From: an uncultured Acidobacteriota bacterium
Lineage (GTDB): Bacteria; Acidobacteriota; Vicinamibacteria; Vicinamibacterales; UBA2999
DNA length: 42,186 nt
NCBI GenBank assembly: GCA_902826515.1
Contig: CADEFD010000035.1
Location: forward strand, 1-42,186
Direction: 5' to 3'
In this document: positions 7,459-15,093 of the stretch, one piece after another
Layout: each line of letters starts with the position of its first letter
How positions within the stretch are numbered: the stretch's first letter is position 1
Notes under the pieces: model-generated
Databases searched by the model: none
Told to the model about the DNA's origin: nothing
Seen by the model: only the letters and a program-made list of their open reading frames with translations
Program-made: the position numbers and the translations under genes

Positions 7459-8415
7459 GTGCACGTACTCGGGATCGACGCGGGAGGGAGCAAGACCGTG
7501 GCCTGGCTGGCCGACGCCGAAGGCCGCGTGGTGGGCGAGGGGCGCGGCGGCGGCGCCAACCTGCACAGCGCCGGCGAACTGGCCACCGAGAAGGCCCTCT
7601 ACGAGGTGATACACGCCGCGCTCGGCGACCACGACACGATGCCGGCGGCGGTCTGCGTGGGGATGGCCGGGATGGATCGGCCCGACGACGAAGCGATCGT
7701 CCGCGGCATCCTGCGGCGGCTCGGCTGCCGCGGGCAGATCGTGGCCGTGAACGACGCGCACATCGCGCTCGTCGCCGGCGCCGGTGACGAGCCCGGTGTC
7801 GTCGTCATCGCCGGTACCGGCTCGATCGCCTACGGCATCGGGCCCGCGCACACCGCGGCCCGGGCTGGCGGCTGGGGTGAGGTTTACGGCGATGAAGGCT
7901 CGGCGTTCTGGGTGGGCGCGAAAGCGCTCGCTGCCGTCGTGCGCGCGGCCGATCGCCGCGGACCGGCGACCGCGCTCTCGGCCCTCGTGCTGCGCCATGC
8001 CGACACCGACCGCATCGACGGGCTGGTGCGCCAGGTGCACACGCGGCCCGATCGCCGGCAGATGATCGCCGCGATGGCCGGCCTCGTGGCGAAGGCCGAG
8101 GCCGAGGGCGATGCCGTGGCCGGCGAGATCCTGCGCGCCGCCGCGACGGAACTGATGGTGGCCGCCCGCTCCGTCATCGAGCAGCTCGGCATGCGCGGCG
8201 AACGATTTCACGTGGTGCTCTCGGGCGGACTGTTCAAGATGGCGCCGGTCCTCGCCTCGATGCTCGAGGCGCTCGTCGCCGAAACCGCGCCGAAGGCGAT
8301 CGTCGGCGTGCTCACCGACGAACCCGCCCTGGGCGCCGTGCGCCTTGCGCTCAGCGCGTCGCGCGGCCACCTGCGACTGCCGGTTTATGCCGGCGCACCT
8401 CCGGGACGGTCATGA
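7459..8415 (+). CDS. BadF/BadG/BcrA/BcrD-family sugar kinase (GlcNAc or MurNAc kinase)
   Basis: This 318-residue ASKHA-fold kinase has the phosphate-1 motif at residues 7-13 (DAGGSKT), NDAHIAL with Asp99 as likely catalytic base, the phosphate-2 motif GTGS (119-122), and GDEGSAFWVG at 144-153. Family members phosphorylate N-acetylglucosamine, glucosamine or N-acetylmuramic acid at O6 using ATP. The next gene is nagB, whose ATG overlaps this stop (ATGA), and murQ lies just beyond. A product of MurNAc-6-P and/or GlcNAc-6-P therefore fits the pathway. Start GTG 7459 lies immediately after a TATAAG -10. The sequence alone does not say which sugar is used. Confidence 0.85.
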   Translation: MHVLGIDAGGSKTVAWLADAEGRVVGEGRGGGANLHSAGELATEKALYEVIHAALGDHDTMPAAVCVGMAGMDRPDDEAIVRGILRRLGCRGQIVAVNDAHIALVAGAGDEPGVVVIAGTGSIAYGIGPAHTAARAGGWGEVYGDEGSAFWVGAKALAAVVRAADRRGPATALSALVLRHADTDRIDGLVRQVHTRPDRRQMIAAMAGLVAKAEAEGDAVAGEILRAAATELMVAARSVIEQLGMRGERFHVVLSGGLFKMAPVLASMLEALVAETAPKAIVGVLTDEPALGAVRLALSASRGHLRLPVYAGAPPGRS

Positions 8416-9134
8416 CCCTGCATCTCGTGGACGATCACGACGCCGCCACCGCGCGCGTCACAGCCCTCGTGTCGCACGTCATTCGCGAGACGCCGTCGCT
8501 CGTGCTCGGCCTGCCCACCGGGCGCACGCCGATGGCGCTCTACGCCGCGCTCGCGGCGGCGCGGCTCGACTGGTCGCGCGTGCGGACCTTCAATCTCGAC
8601 GAATTTTCGACGCTCGCGCCCGAGCACCCCGGCTCGTTCCGCGCCTTCATGGACGAGCACCTCTTCCGGCACGTGAACCTGGCGCCGGCCTCGATCGGGT
8701 TCCTGCGGGGGGATGCCGCAGACCTTGCCGCCGAGTGCGGGCGCTACGAGGCGGCGATGGCCGACGCGGGCGGCATCGACCTGCTGCTCGTCGGCCTCGG
8801 CGGCAACGGGCACATCGGCTTCAACGAACCGGGCGAATTCCTGCACGCCGAGACCCACGTGGTGCCGCTGCACGAGTCCACCCGGCGCGCCAACGCGGAG
8901 CGCTTCGGCGGCGACTGGCGCGCCGTGCCGGCCTCGGCGCTCACGATGGGCATGCGTCAGGTGTTGTCGGCGCGGCGGGTCGTGATGATGGCGACGGGCG
9001 CGTCGAAGGCGGACGCCGTGGCGGCGATGCTCGACGGGCCGCTCACCACCCGCTGCCCGGCGTCGTGGCTGCAGGCGCACCCCGACGTGACGTTCGTCAT
9101 CGATCGTGCGGCCAGCGCCCGCCGCCCAGGCTAG
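8412..9134 (+). CDS. nagB: Glucosamine-6-phosphate deaminase
   Basis: This 240-residue enzyme converts glucosamine-6-P to fructose-6-P and ammonia, feeding amino sugars into glycolysis. Family signatures are VLGLPTGRTPMALY (phosphate-binding loop), TFNLDEF with Asp63 matching the catalytic Asp of E. coli NagB, EHPGSFRAFMDEH, and GGNGHIGFNEPGEF, which holds the catalytic His. It is somewhat shorter than the E. coli enzyme (266 aa) at the C-terminus, which in E. coli is involved in allostery. It is coupled to the kinase gene through ATGA. Its TAG overlaps the TAG of murQ on the other strand (the shared CTAG at 9131-9134). No nagA, which would supply its substrate from GlcNAc-6-P, is seen here. 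Confidence 0.92.
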   Translation: MTLHLVDDHDAATARVTALVSHVIRETPSLVLGLPTGRTPMALYAALAAARLDWSRVRTFNLDEFSTLAPEHPGSFRAFMDEHLFRHVNLAPASIGFLRGDAADLAAECGRYEAAMADAGGIDLLLVGLGGNGHIGFNEPGEFLHAETHVVPLHESTRRANAERFGGDWRAVPASALTMGMRQVLSARRVVMMATGASKADAVAAMLDGPLTTRCPASWLQAHPDVTFVIDRAASARRPG

Positions 9135-10084
9135 CTCTTCGATGCGCCGTCGAGCAGCGCGCGAAGGCGCGGCTCGATGTCTTCGCCGATGGCGTCGCGC
9201 AGGCGGTCGTGCGCCTTGCGCAGGCGGCTCAGCGCCTTCTGGTAGGGCAGGCCGGTCTTCTGCATCACGATGGCCGCCTTCACGTTCCAGTGCGCGCGCT
9301 TGAGCAGCGCGTCGGTGGCCTCGATCTCGAGGCCGGTCACGATGTGCACCATGCGGCGGGCGCGATCACGCAGCTTGTCGGAGCCGGTGCGCACGTCCAC
9401 CATCAGGTTGCCGTAGGTCTTGCCGATGAGCACCATCGCCGACGTCGTGAGCGTGTTCAGCACGAGCTTGGTGGCCGTGCCGGCCTTGAGGCGCGTCGAG
9501 CCGGCAATCACTTCGGGGCCGACCGCCGGCGCAATCGTGAGGTCCACGAAACTCTGGAGCTCGGTGCGCGGGTCGCAGGTGACGAAGATGATGCGGGCGC
9601 CGGCGCCGCGGGCGCTCGTGAGGGCGCCGCGCACGAAGGGCGTCATGCCGCTCGCCGACACGCCGACGACGACGTCGCGTTTGCCGGGCGTGAGGCGCTT
9701 GGTGGCGCGGGCGCCTTCCTCGTAGTCGTCTTCGGCGCCTTCCTTCGCCCGCAGGATCGCCGACTTGCCGCCGGCCATGATCGCCTGCACGAGTTCGGGA
9801 TCGGTGCCGAAGGTGGGCGGCATCTCGGCGGCTTCGACCACGCCGAGACGGCCGCTCGTGCCGGCGCCCACGAAGATGACCCGGCCGCCCTTGCTGAGGG
9901 CCTTGGCCAGCATGTCCGCGCCGACGGCGATGCGGTCGCGTTCGCGCTGCACCGCGGCGAGCACCTTGCGATCCTCCGCGAGCATGAGATCGACGACACC
10001 GGTGGCCGGCTGCTTGTCGATCGCGAGCGTGGAGGGGTTGATGGCTTCCGTCGGCAGCGACTGCCACTTCGAGGATTGGGACAT
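9131..10084 (-). CDS. murQ: N-acetylmuramic acid 6-phosphate etherase
   Basis: This 317-residue enzyme cleaves the lactyl ether of MurNAc-6-P, giving GlcNAc-6-P and D-lactate in the cytoplasm. The N-terminal LPTEAINPSTLAID matches the MurQ signature. The SIS domain has GAGTSGRLGVVEAAEMPPTF, and EGAEDD carries the conserved acidic residues near position 115. The open frame runs upstream to 10357, but homology begins at the ATG at 10084, and a good promoter (TTGACA-18-TAGCAT) would start transcription about 26 nt before it. The gene converges on nagB with overlapping stop codons. MurQ is the most specific evidence that this region handles MurNAc and not just GlcNAc. Confidence 0.94.
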   Translation of the reverse strand: MSQSSKWQSLPTEAINPSTLAIDKQPATGVVDLMLAEDRKVLAAVQRERDRIAVGADMLAKALSKGGRVIFVGAGTSGRLGVVEAAEMPPTFGTDPELVQAIMAGGKSAILRAKEGAEDDYEEGARATKRLTPGKRDVVVGVSASGMTPFVRGALTSARGAGARIIFVTCDPRTELQSFVDLTIAPAVGPEVIAGSTRLKAGTATKLVLNTLTTSAMVLIGKTYGNLMVDVRTGSDKLRDRARRMVHIVTGLEIEATDALLKRAHWNVKAAIVMQKTGLPYQKALSRLRKAHDRLRDAIGEDIEPRLRALLDGASKS

Positions 10085-10116
10085 GGGGTACTCGGCGCGT
10101 CGAACGCCAACCCCGC

Positions 10117-10146
10117 ATGCTAGTCCCGCCCTTGGACGGGTGTCAA
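10117..10146 (-). promoter_or_regulatory. Predicted sigma-70 promoter of murQ
   Basis: On the minus strand a perfect TTGACA (10146-10141) is followed after 18 bp by TAGCAT (10122-10117, 4/6). Transcription would begin near 10110. Confidence 0.55.
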
Positions 10147-10165
10147 CGAAGGGGGAAGCGGCGCG

Positions 10166-10171
10166 TACAAT
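10166..10171 (+). promoter_or_regulatory. Candidate -10 element of the xerC/D gene
   Basis: TACAAT (5/6 match) lies 10 nt before the GTG at 10182, predicting a leader of only a few bases. No convincing -35 is visible. Confidence 0.35.
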
Positions 10172-10181
10172 ACGGACAGTC

Positions 10182-11060
10182 GTGTCGTCCATCGATCGGT
10201 ATCTGGCGCACCTCGAGCTCGAGCGCCGCGTCTCGCCGCACACCCGCGACGCGTACGCGCTCGACCTGGGCAAGCTCGTGGCCTTTGCCGCCGGCGAGGG
10301 CACGGCGGTCGAGCGCCTCACGCTCGACGGACTCGAACGCTTCGTGCGCACGCTCATGTCGGAGGGACGATCGCCGCGGTCGGTGGGCCGCCTGGTGGCG
10401 GCCGTGCGCGGCTACTTCCGCTTCACGTCGGCGGCGCAGGGCACGGAGAACCCGGCGTCGGACCTCCAGGCCCCGCGGGCCTGGAAGGCGCTGCCGAAGT
10501 ATCTGACCGTGGACGAAGTGGATGCCCTGCTGCACGCGCCCGACGTGACGGAGCCGCGCGGGCTGCGCGACCGCGCGCTGCTCGAACTGCTGTACGCGAC
10601 GGGGCTGCGGGTGTCCGAACTGCTCGGCCTCACGCTGGCGCAGGTCGACCTCGACGGCGGCGTCGTGACGACGATGGGGAAGGGCCGCAAGGAGCGGGTG
10701 GTGCCGATCGGCGACGAGGCGGTGCGGTGGATCCGCCGCTACGCCGCCGAGGCCAGGCCGGCGCTCGCCGCCGGACGTCCGCAGCCGCGGCTCTTCGTCA
10801 ACTCCCGGGGCGGGCCGCTCTCGCGTATGGGGTTCTGGAAGATCCTGCGCGCCTACGGTGTGACCGCCGGCCTGAGCCGCGCCATCTCGCCGCACGTGCT
10901 GCGGCATTCCTTCGCCACCCATCTGCTCGAACGCGGCGCCGACCTGCGCGCGATCCAGATGATGCTCGGCCACGCCGATCTGTCCACCACGCAGATCTAC
11001 ACGCACGTGCTCGACGAGCGGCTGCGCGCCGTCTACGAGCGGTTCCACCCGCGCGCATGA
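10182..11060 (+). CDS. xerD: Tyrosine recombinase XerC/XerD
   Basis: This 292-residue site-specific recombinase probably resolves chromosome dimers at dif. The N-terminal SAM-like DNA-binding domain (1-100) begins [20 protein letters not shown]. The catalytic domain shows all active residues: Arg143 in [10 protein letters not shown], Lys168 in [13 protein letters not shown], His238 and Arg241 in [15 protein letters not shown], His264 in [15 protein letters not shown], and the nucleophile Tyr273. The length is normal for the family. Start GTG 10182 follows a TACAAT -10 element; the longer open frame overlaps murQ and is not supported. The stop overlaps the next ATG (ATGA). XerC and XerD are hard to tell apart by eye, so the symbol is tentative. 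Confidence 0.9.
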   Translation: MSSIDRYLAHLELERRVSPHTRDAYALDLGKLVAFAAGEGTAVERLTLDGLERFVRTLMSEGRSPRSVGRLVAAVRGYFRFTSAAQGTENPASDLQAPRAWKALPKYLTVDEVDALLHAPDVTEPRGLRDRALLELLYATGLRVSELLGLTLAQVDLDGGVVTTMGKGRKERVVPIGDEAVRWIRRYAAEARPALAAGRPQPRLFVNSRGGPLSRMGFWKILRAYGVTAGLSRAISPHVLRHSFATHLLERGADLRAIQMMLGHADLSTTQIYTHVLDERLRAVYERFHPRA

Positions 11061-12760
11061 CCTCACGGCGTCGGAGCGTCATGCGCGGCACGGCCATCGT
11101 GCTCGCGGCCCTCGCGGCGCTCGTCGCGTGGCGTGTCAACCGCCTGCCGGCGGAGGTGACGGTCACGGCGGGAGCGACCGCGGCGGACGTGCGTGTCGTC
11201 TTCCACGTGCACACGACGCGCTCCGATGGCACGGGCACGCCCGACGAGGTGGCTGCGGCCGGTCGCGAGGCCGGTGTGGACGTGGTGATCCTGACCGACC
11301 ACGGCGATGGCACACGCGTGCCCGATCCGCCGCGCCGCGTGAACGGCGTGCTCGTCATCGACGCGGCAGAGGTCAGCACGTGGGCCGGCCACTACGTCGC
11401 GCTCGGCGCCCGGCCGTCGCCGTACCCGCTCGGCGGCCTCCCGGAATCGGTCGTCGAGGACGTGGCGCGCCTGGGCGGCATGGGCGTCGTGGCGCATCCC
11501 GGATCCGCGAAGGACGATCTCAAGTGGCGCGACTGGGACACCGCGTTCCCGGCCATCGAGTGGCTCAACGCCGACAGCGAGTGGCGCGATCGCCCGGGCC
11601 GGTTGTGGGACGCGGTCGCGACCTACCCGTGGGCGCCGGTTCCCACCATCACGGCACTTCTCGATCGTCCGGCCTTCGAACTGCGCGCCTGGGATCGGCA
11701 GGCGGCGCTGCGCCCGGTCGTCGGCCTCGCCGCGCATGACGCGCACGCGCGGATCGGCCTGCGCGGAGTGGGTGAGCCGTACGATGGCGCCGTCGCCGTG
11801 CGCGCCCCGGGCTACGCCACCATGTTCCGCGCGTTCTCGAACGTGGTGCCGGTGGACCGCGCGGCCTGGGGCCGCGACGTTGCCGCGGATGCCGCGGCGA
11901 TTCTTGGTGCCCTGCAGGCCGGGCGCGTGTACGCCGTCATCGGCGGGCGCGGCCCGGGCCGTATCACGAGCTTCACGGCAAGCTCCGGCGGCGCCACCGC
12001 GGGCATGGGCGGCCATCTGACGCCGCGCGGACCGGTCACGATTGCCGCCACGTCGAATGCCCCGGCGACGGCGGTGTCCACGCTCGTCTGCGACGGGCGT
12101 CCCGTGGCCTCCGCGCGCGGCGGCACGCTCTCGTGGACGACAGCCGGTGCGCCCGGGGCGTGCCGACTCGAGGTGACGCTCGACGCCGCCGGCAGCACGC
12201 GGGCGCCGTGGATGGTGACGAATCCCGTGTACGTGCGCGACACTCTGGAGCGCGCCGTGCCGCCGAGCGTCCCGCCGGCGCAGGTGACGGTGCCGCTCTC
12301 CGGCGCGGCCGAGCCGGCACGCTGGGCCGCGGAGACATCGCCTGGTTCCTCGGCGGTGATGCGGCCGGGCGGTGCGGTGGCCGGGCGCGTCATCTACGAC
12401 TGGGAACTCGCCGCCGCCGGCCGCGAGCAGTTCGCGGCCCTGCGCCTCGACACGCCCGCCGATCTCGCCAGCTTCGACCGGATCGTGGTGCGGGCATCAG
12501 CCGACCACCCGATGCGCGTGTGGCTGCAGCTGCGGACGCCGGCCGATGGCGGGCACCGCTGGGGCACGTCCGTCCATCTCGACGCGACGCCTCGCGAGGT
12601 GACGCTGCCGTTCTCGCGGTTCCTGTCCATCGACCGCCGCGCCGGCGCCACCGTGCCGCTCGACCGCGTGACCGCGCTGCTGCTCGTGAGCGACACCGTG
12701 CACGCGCGCCCTGGTGACCGCGGCACCGTGCGACTCGACGCGCTGTGGCTGGCGCGCTGA
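11057..12760 (+). CDS. Membrane-anchored PHP-domain (CehA/McbA-like) metallohydrolase
   Basis: This is a 567-residue protein. Residues 1-27 form a basic stretch plus one hydrophobic helix ([15 protein letters not shown]), an uncleaved anchor or signal sequence. The PHP domain has the metal-binding H50-x-H52 ([17 protein letters not shown]), [13 protein letters not shown] at 79-91, and a later VVAHPG. Together these would coordinate two or three metal ions for phosphoester or related hydrolysis. The C-terminal ~200 residues look beta-rich, with no obvious motif. The gene is coupled to the recombinase by ATGA and converges on the lptFG gene with a 4-bp gap. The substrate is unknown. Position after the signal anchor suggests activity outside the cytoplasm. 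Confidence 0.8.
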   Translation: MTSRRRSVMRGTAIVLAALAALVAWRVNRLPAEVTVTAGATAADVRVVFHVHTTRSDGTGTPDEVAAAGREAGVDVVILTDHGDGTRVPDPPRRVNGVLVIDAAEVSTWAGHYVALGARPSPYPLGGLPESVVEDVARLGGMGVVAHPGSAKDDLKWRDWDTAFPAIEWLNADSEWRDRPGRLWDAVATYPWAPVPTITALLDRPAFELRAWDRQAALRPVVGLAAHDAHARIGLRGVGEPYDGAVAVRAPGYATMFRAFSNVVPVDRAAWGRDVAADAAAILGALQAGRVYAVIGGRGPGRITSFTASSGGATAGMGGHLTPRGPVTIAATSNAPATAVSTLVCDGRPVASARGGTLSWTTAGAPGACRLEVTLDAAGSTRAPWMVTNPVYVRDTLERAVPPSVPPAQVTVPLSGAAEPARWAAETSPGSSAVMRPGGAVAGRVIYDWELAAAGREQFAALRLDTPADLASFDRIVVRASADHPMRVWLQLRTPADGGHRWGTSVHLDATPREVTLPFSRFLSIDRRAGATVPLDRVTALLLVSDTVHARPGDRGTVRLDALWLAR

Positions 12761-12764
12761 GCGG

Positions 12765-15065
12765 CTACGTGCGGACGGTCAGCAACAGATAGACGGCGCC
12801 GGCGCCGAAGAGCAGGTTCGGCGCCCACGCCGCCAGCAGCGTCGGCATGGCGCCGCCGGCCCCGAAGGCCGCGAACACGCTGATGAGCGTCCAGTAGGTG
12901 AGGGCCAGCACGATGCCCACGCCCACGCCGTACATCGCGCCGCGGCGGCCTGTCGTCACCGCGAAGGGCACGCCGATGAGCGTCATCACCAGGGTGACGA
13001 AGGGGAAGGCGAGCTTGCGGTAGAGCGCCACTTCGTCTTCGCGCACGTCGTAGCCGCTGGCCCGCAGTTCCTCGACGTACCGGCGCAACTGCACGTAGTT
13101 CATCTGCGACGGCGGCGGCACCTCGGTGATGAAGGTGTCGGGCGCTTCGAGCGTGAGGTCCTGCGTGTCGAACGGGTGATAGGCGGTCACGGTGGCGCCG
13201 TCGCCGAACGCGCGCGTCCAGCCCTTGCGCGCCTGCCACGTGGTGGCGGCCGCGTCCGGCGCGATGGCGACCGCGGCATAGACCCGCTCTCGCACGACGC
13301 CGTCGTCGCCGTCGGCGAAGTCGAGCACGGTGAGCCCGTTCAGCTCGCGCTGCTTCGGGTCGTAGAATTGGTAGTGGTAGAGGCGGCCGTCTTCGCCGGT
13401 CAGCCACTTGCGGTTCAGCACGTCGAAGGTGCGCGGCGTCTGCCCGCGGATGATGTAGTTGAGCCGCGCCGCGTTCTTGTTGGCCGGGCCGAGGATGAAT
13501 TCTTCCAGTCCGAAGAGGGCGCCCGAGGCGAGCAGCGCCGACACCAGCAGCGGCACCGACGTGCGGTACAGGCTGATGCCGCAGGCGCGCATGACGATGA
13601 GTTCGCTCGACTTGGTGAGCGCGCCGATCGTGACCACCGCCGCCATCAGCACCGCCAGCGCGATGATGTAGTAGAGGAACTGCGGCGTCGCCCACCAGAA
13701 GTACTCGAGCAGGAGGGCTGTCGTGGCGGTGCCCTTGAACAGCTTGTCCGACAGGTCGATGAACGTGGAGATGTAGAAGAGGCTGGCCATGCCGATGAGG
13801 CAGAGCGCCAGCACCCGCAGGTACATCATGCCGACGTAGAGGTCGAGCAGCGTCGGCCGCAGCCACGACAGGTTCGGCACGCGCGACACGAGCGAGCCCC
13901 GCGTGGAGTTCCAGACGCCGGCGAAACGGCGGGTGAGGGCGGCCGGCAGCAGGGCGCCGGTCCGCCGGGCCGGTCTCAGCCGCCGCCACAGCGCCACCAC
14001 CCCGGCCAGCCCGAGCACGATGTTGGGCAGCCAGCGGGCGAGCCACGGGTCGAGGTAGCGGCCCTTGGCCATCGACTCGCCGAGCCACATCACCGCGTAG
14101 TAGATGAAGATGACGGCCAGGCCGAGCACGAAGCTCGCCAGCCGCCCGTCCTTGCGGTCGGTGGCGCCGAGGGCCACGCCGAGCAGCACGAACACGAAGC
14201 AGGCGGCGGGGATCGAGAACTTCTTGTGGATCTCGAGCCACTGGCCGTGCGACGAGTCGCCGCGCCCTTCGAGTTCGGCGGCTCGCGTCAGCAGCTCGTT
14301 GATCGACATCTCGCGTTCGCCGCGTGCCGGCCCCTGGCGCGGGAAGACGCTCTCGGGGTCGAGCGGCACGATCGTCTCGGCGAAGGTGCTGATCTCGTAG
14401 CCGTTGGGATCGCGGTCCGAGGTGCTGTGGCGGCTGCCCTCGGTGAGCACCATCTGGATCGTGCGTTTCCCGCGGTCCACCAGCATGCGCCCGTGTTTCG
14501 CGACATAGAGCACCGGGTGCTGCGGCGAGCGGGTGTCGGCGGCGACCACACCGGTCCAGCCGCCCGTCTCGGGCACTTCCCGGACGTAAACGACGAAGCC
14601 GGGGAAGTCCTCGAAGAAGACGCGCGGTTTGACCTCGCCTTCGGCCCGGTCGGCCACGAGGCGGGTCGTGATCTCGCGGAACGTCTGGTTGGCGTCCGGG
14701 ATCGCCGAGATGAGCACCCACGAGGTGACCGCCCAGCCGAGCACGCCGACGAGGAGGGCCGGGCGGAGCAGGCGCAGCGGGCTCAGGCCGCAGGCCTGCA
14801 TGGCGACGACCTCACGGTCGCCCGACAGCCGGCCGAGGGCGACGAGCAGCCCCACGAGCAGGGCCATGGGAATCGTCAGGCCCAGGGCCTGCGGCACGAG
14901 CGTCACCATGACCCGCGCCACGGTCAGCCAGGGCACCCCCTTGGCGATCATCGTCTCGGCTTGCGCGATGATGAAGGGGATAATCAGGATGAACGTGAGA
15001 ACGAGCAACGCCAGCGCGAAGGGCGCCAACACTTCGCGAATCACGTACCGGTCGAGCGTGCGCAT
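12765..15065 (-). CDS. Fused LptF-LptG lipopolysaccharide export permease
   Basis: This single 766-residue polypeptide contains two YjgP/YjgQ-family permeases. The first (residues 1-363) starts MRTLDRYVIREVLAPFALAL, typical of LptF/LptG, and has a periplasmic beta-jellyroll between hydrophobic helices. A basic linker (364-403) joins the second (404-766), which begins LRPTLLDLYVGMMYLR and includes LIVMRACGISLYR. LptF and LptG normally form a heterodimer that extracts LPS from the inner membrane, driven by LptB2. A matching lptB and lptC/A fusion are at 34839-37708. ATG 15065 was chosen because an extended -10 (TGG TACAAT, 15088-15080) would start transcription about 8 nt upstream; longer frames would need a start upstream of that point. 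The fusion is read directly from an uninterrupted frame. Confidence 0.9.
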   Translation of the reverse strand: MRTLDRYVIREVLAPFALALLVLTFILIIPFIIAQAETMIAKGVPWLTVARVMVTLVPQALGLTIPMALLVGLLVALGRLSGDREVVAMQACGLSPLRLLRPALLVGVLGWAVTSWVLISAIPDANQTFREITTRLVADRAEGEVKPRVFFEDFPGFVVYVREVPETGGWTGVVAADTRSPQHPVLYVAKHGRMLVDRGKRTIQMVLTEGSRHSTSDRDPNGYEISTFAETIVPLDPESVFPRQGPARGEREMSINELLTRAAELEGRGDSSHGQWLEIHKKFSIPAACFVFVLLGVALGATDRKDGRLASFVLGLAVIFIYYAVMWLGESMAKGRYLDPWLARWLPNIVLGLAGVVALWRRLRPARRTGALLPAALTRRFAGVWNSTRGSLVSRVPNLSWLRPTLLDLYVGMMYLRVLALCLIGMASLFYISTFIDLSDKLFKGTATTALLLEYFWWATPQFLYYIIALAVLMAAVVTIGALTKSSELIVMRACGISLYRTSVPLLVSALLASGALFGLEEFILGPANKNAARLNYIIRGQTPRTFDVLNRKWLTGEDGRLYHYQFYDPKQRELNGLTVLDFADGDDGVVRERVYAAVAIAPDAAATTWQARKGWTRAFGDGATVTAYHPFDTQDLTLEAPDTFITEVPPPSQMNYVQLRRYVEELRASGYDVREDEVALYRKLAFPFVTLVMTLIGVPFAVTTGRRGAMYGVGVGIVLALTYWTLISVFAAFGAGGAMPTLLAAWAPNLLFGAGAVYLLLTVRT

Positions 15066-15079
15066 GCGCGGCTGACCCG

Positions 15080-15088
15080 ATTGTACCA
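15080..15088 (-). promoter_or_regulatory. Extended -10 promoter of the lptF-lptG fusion gene
   Basis: TGG TACAAT on the minus strand is a 5/6 match to TATAAT with the extended-10 TG. It lies 14 nt before the ATG at 15065. On the plus strand GATTGT (15079-15084) is a weak -10 that would make the GH57 gene (ATG 15094) leaderless or nearly so. Confidence 0.5.
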
Positions 15089-15093
15089 GCAGC

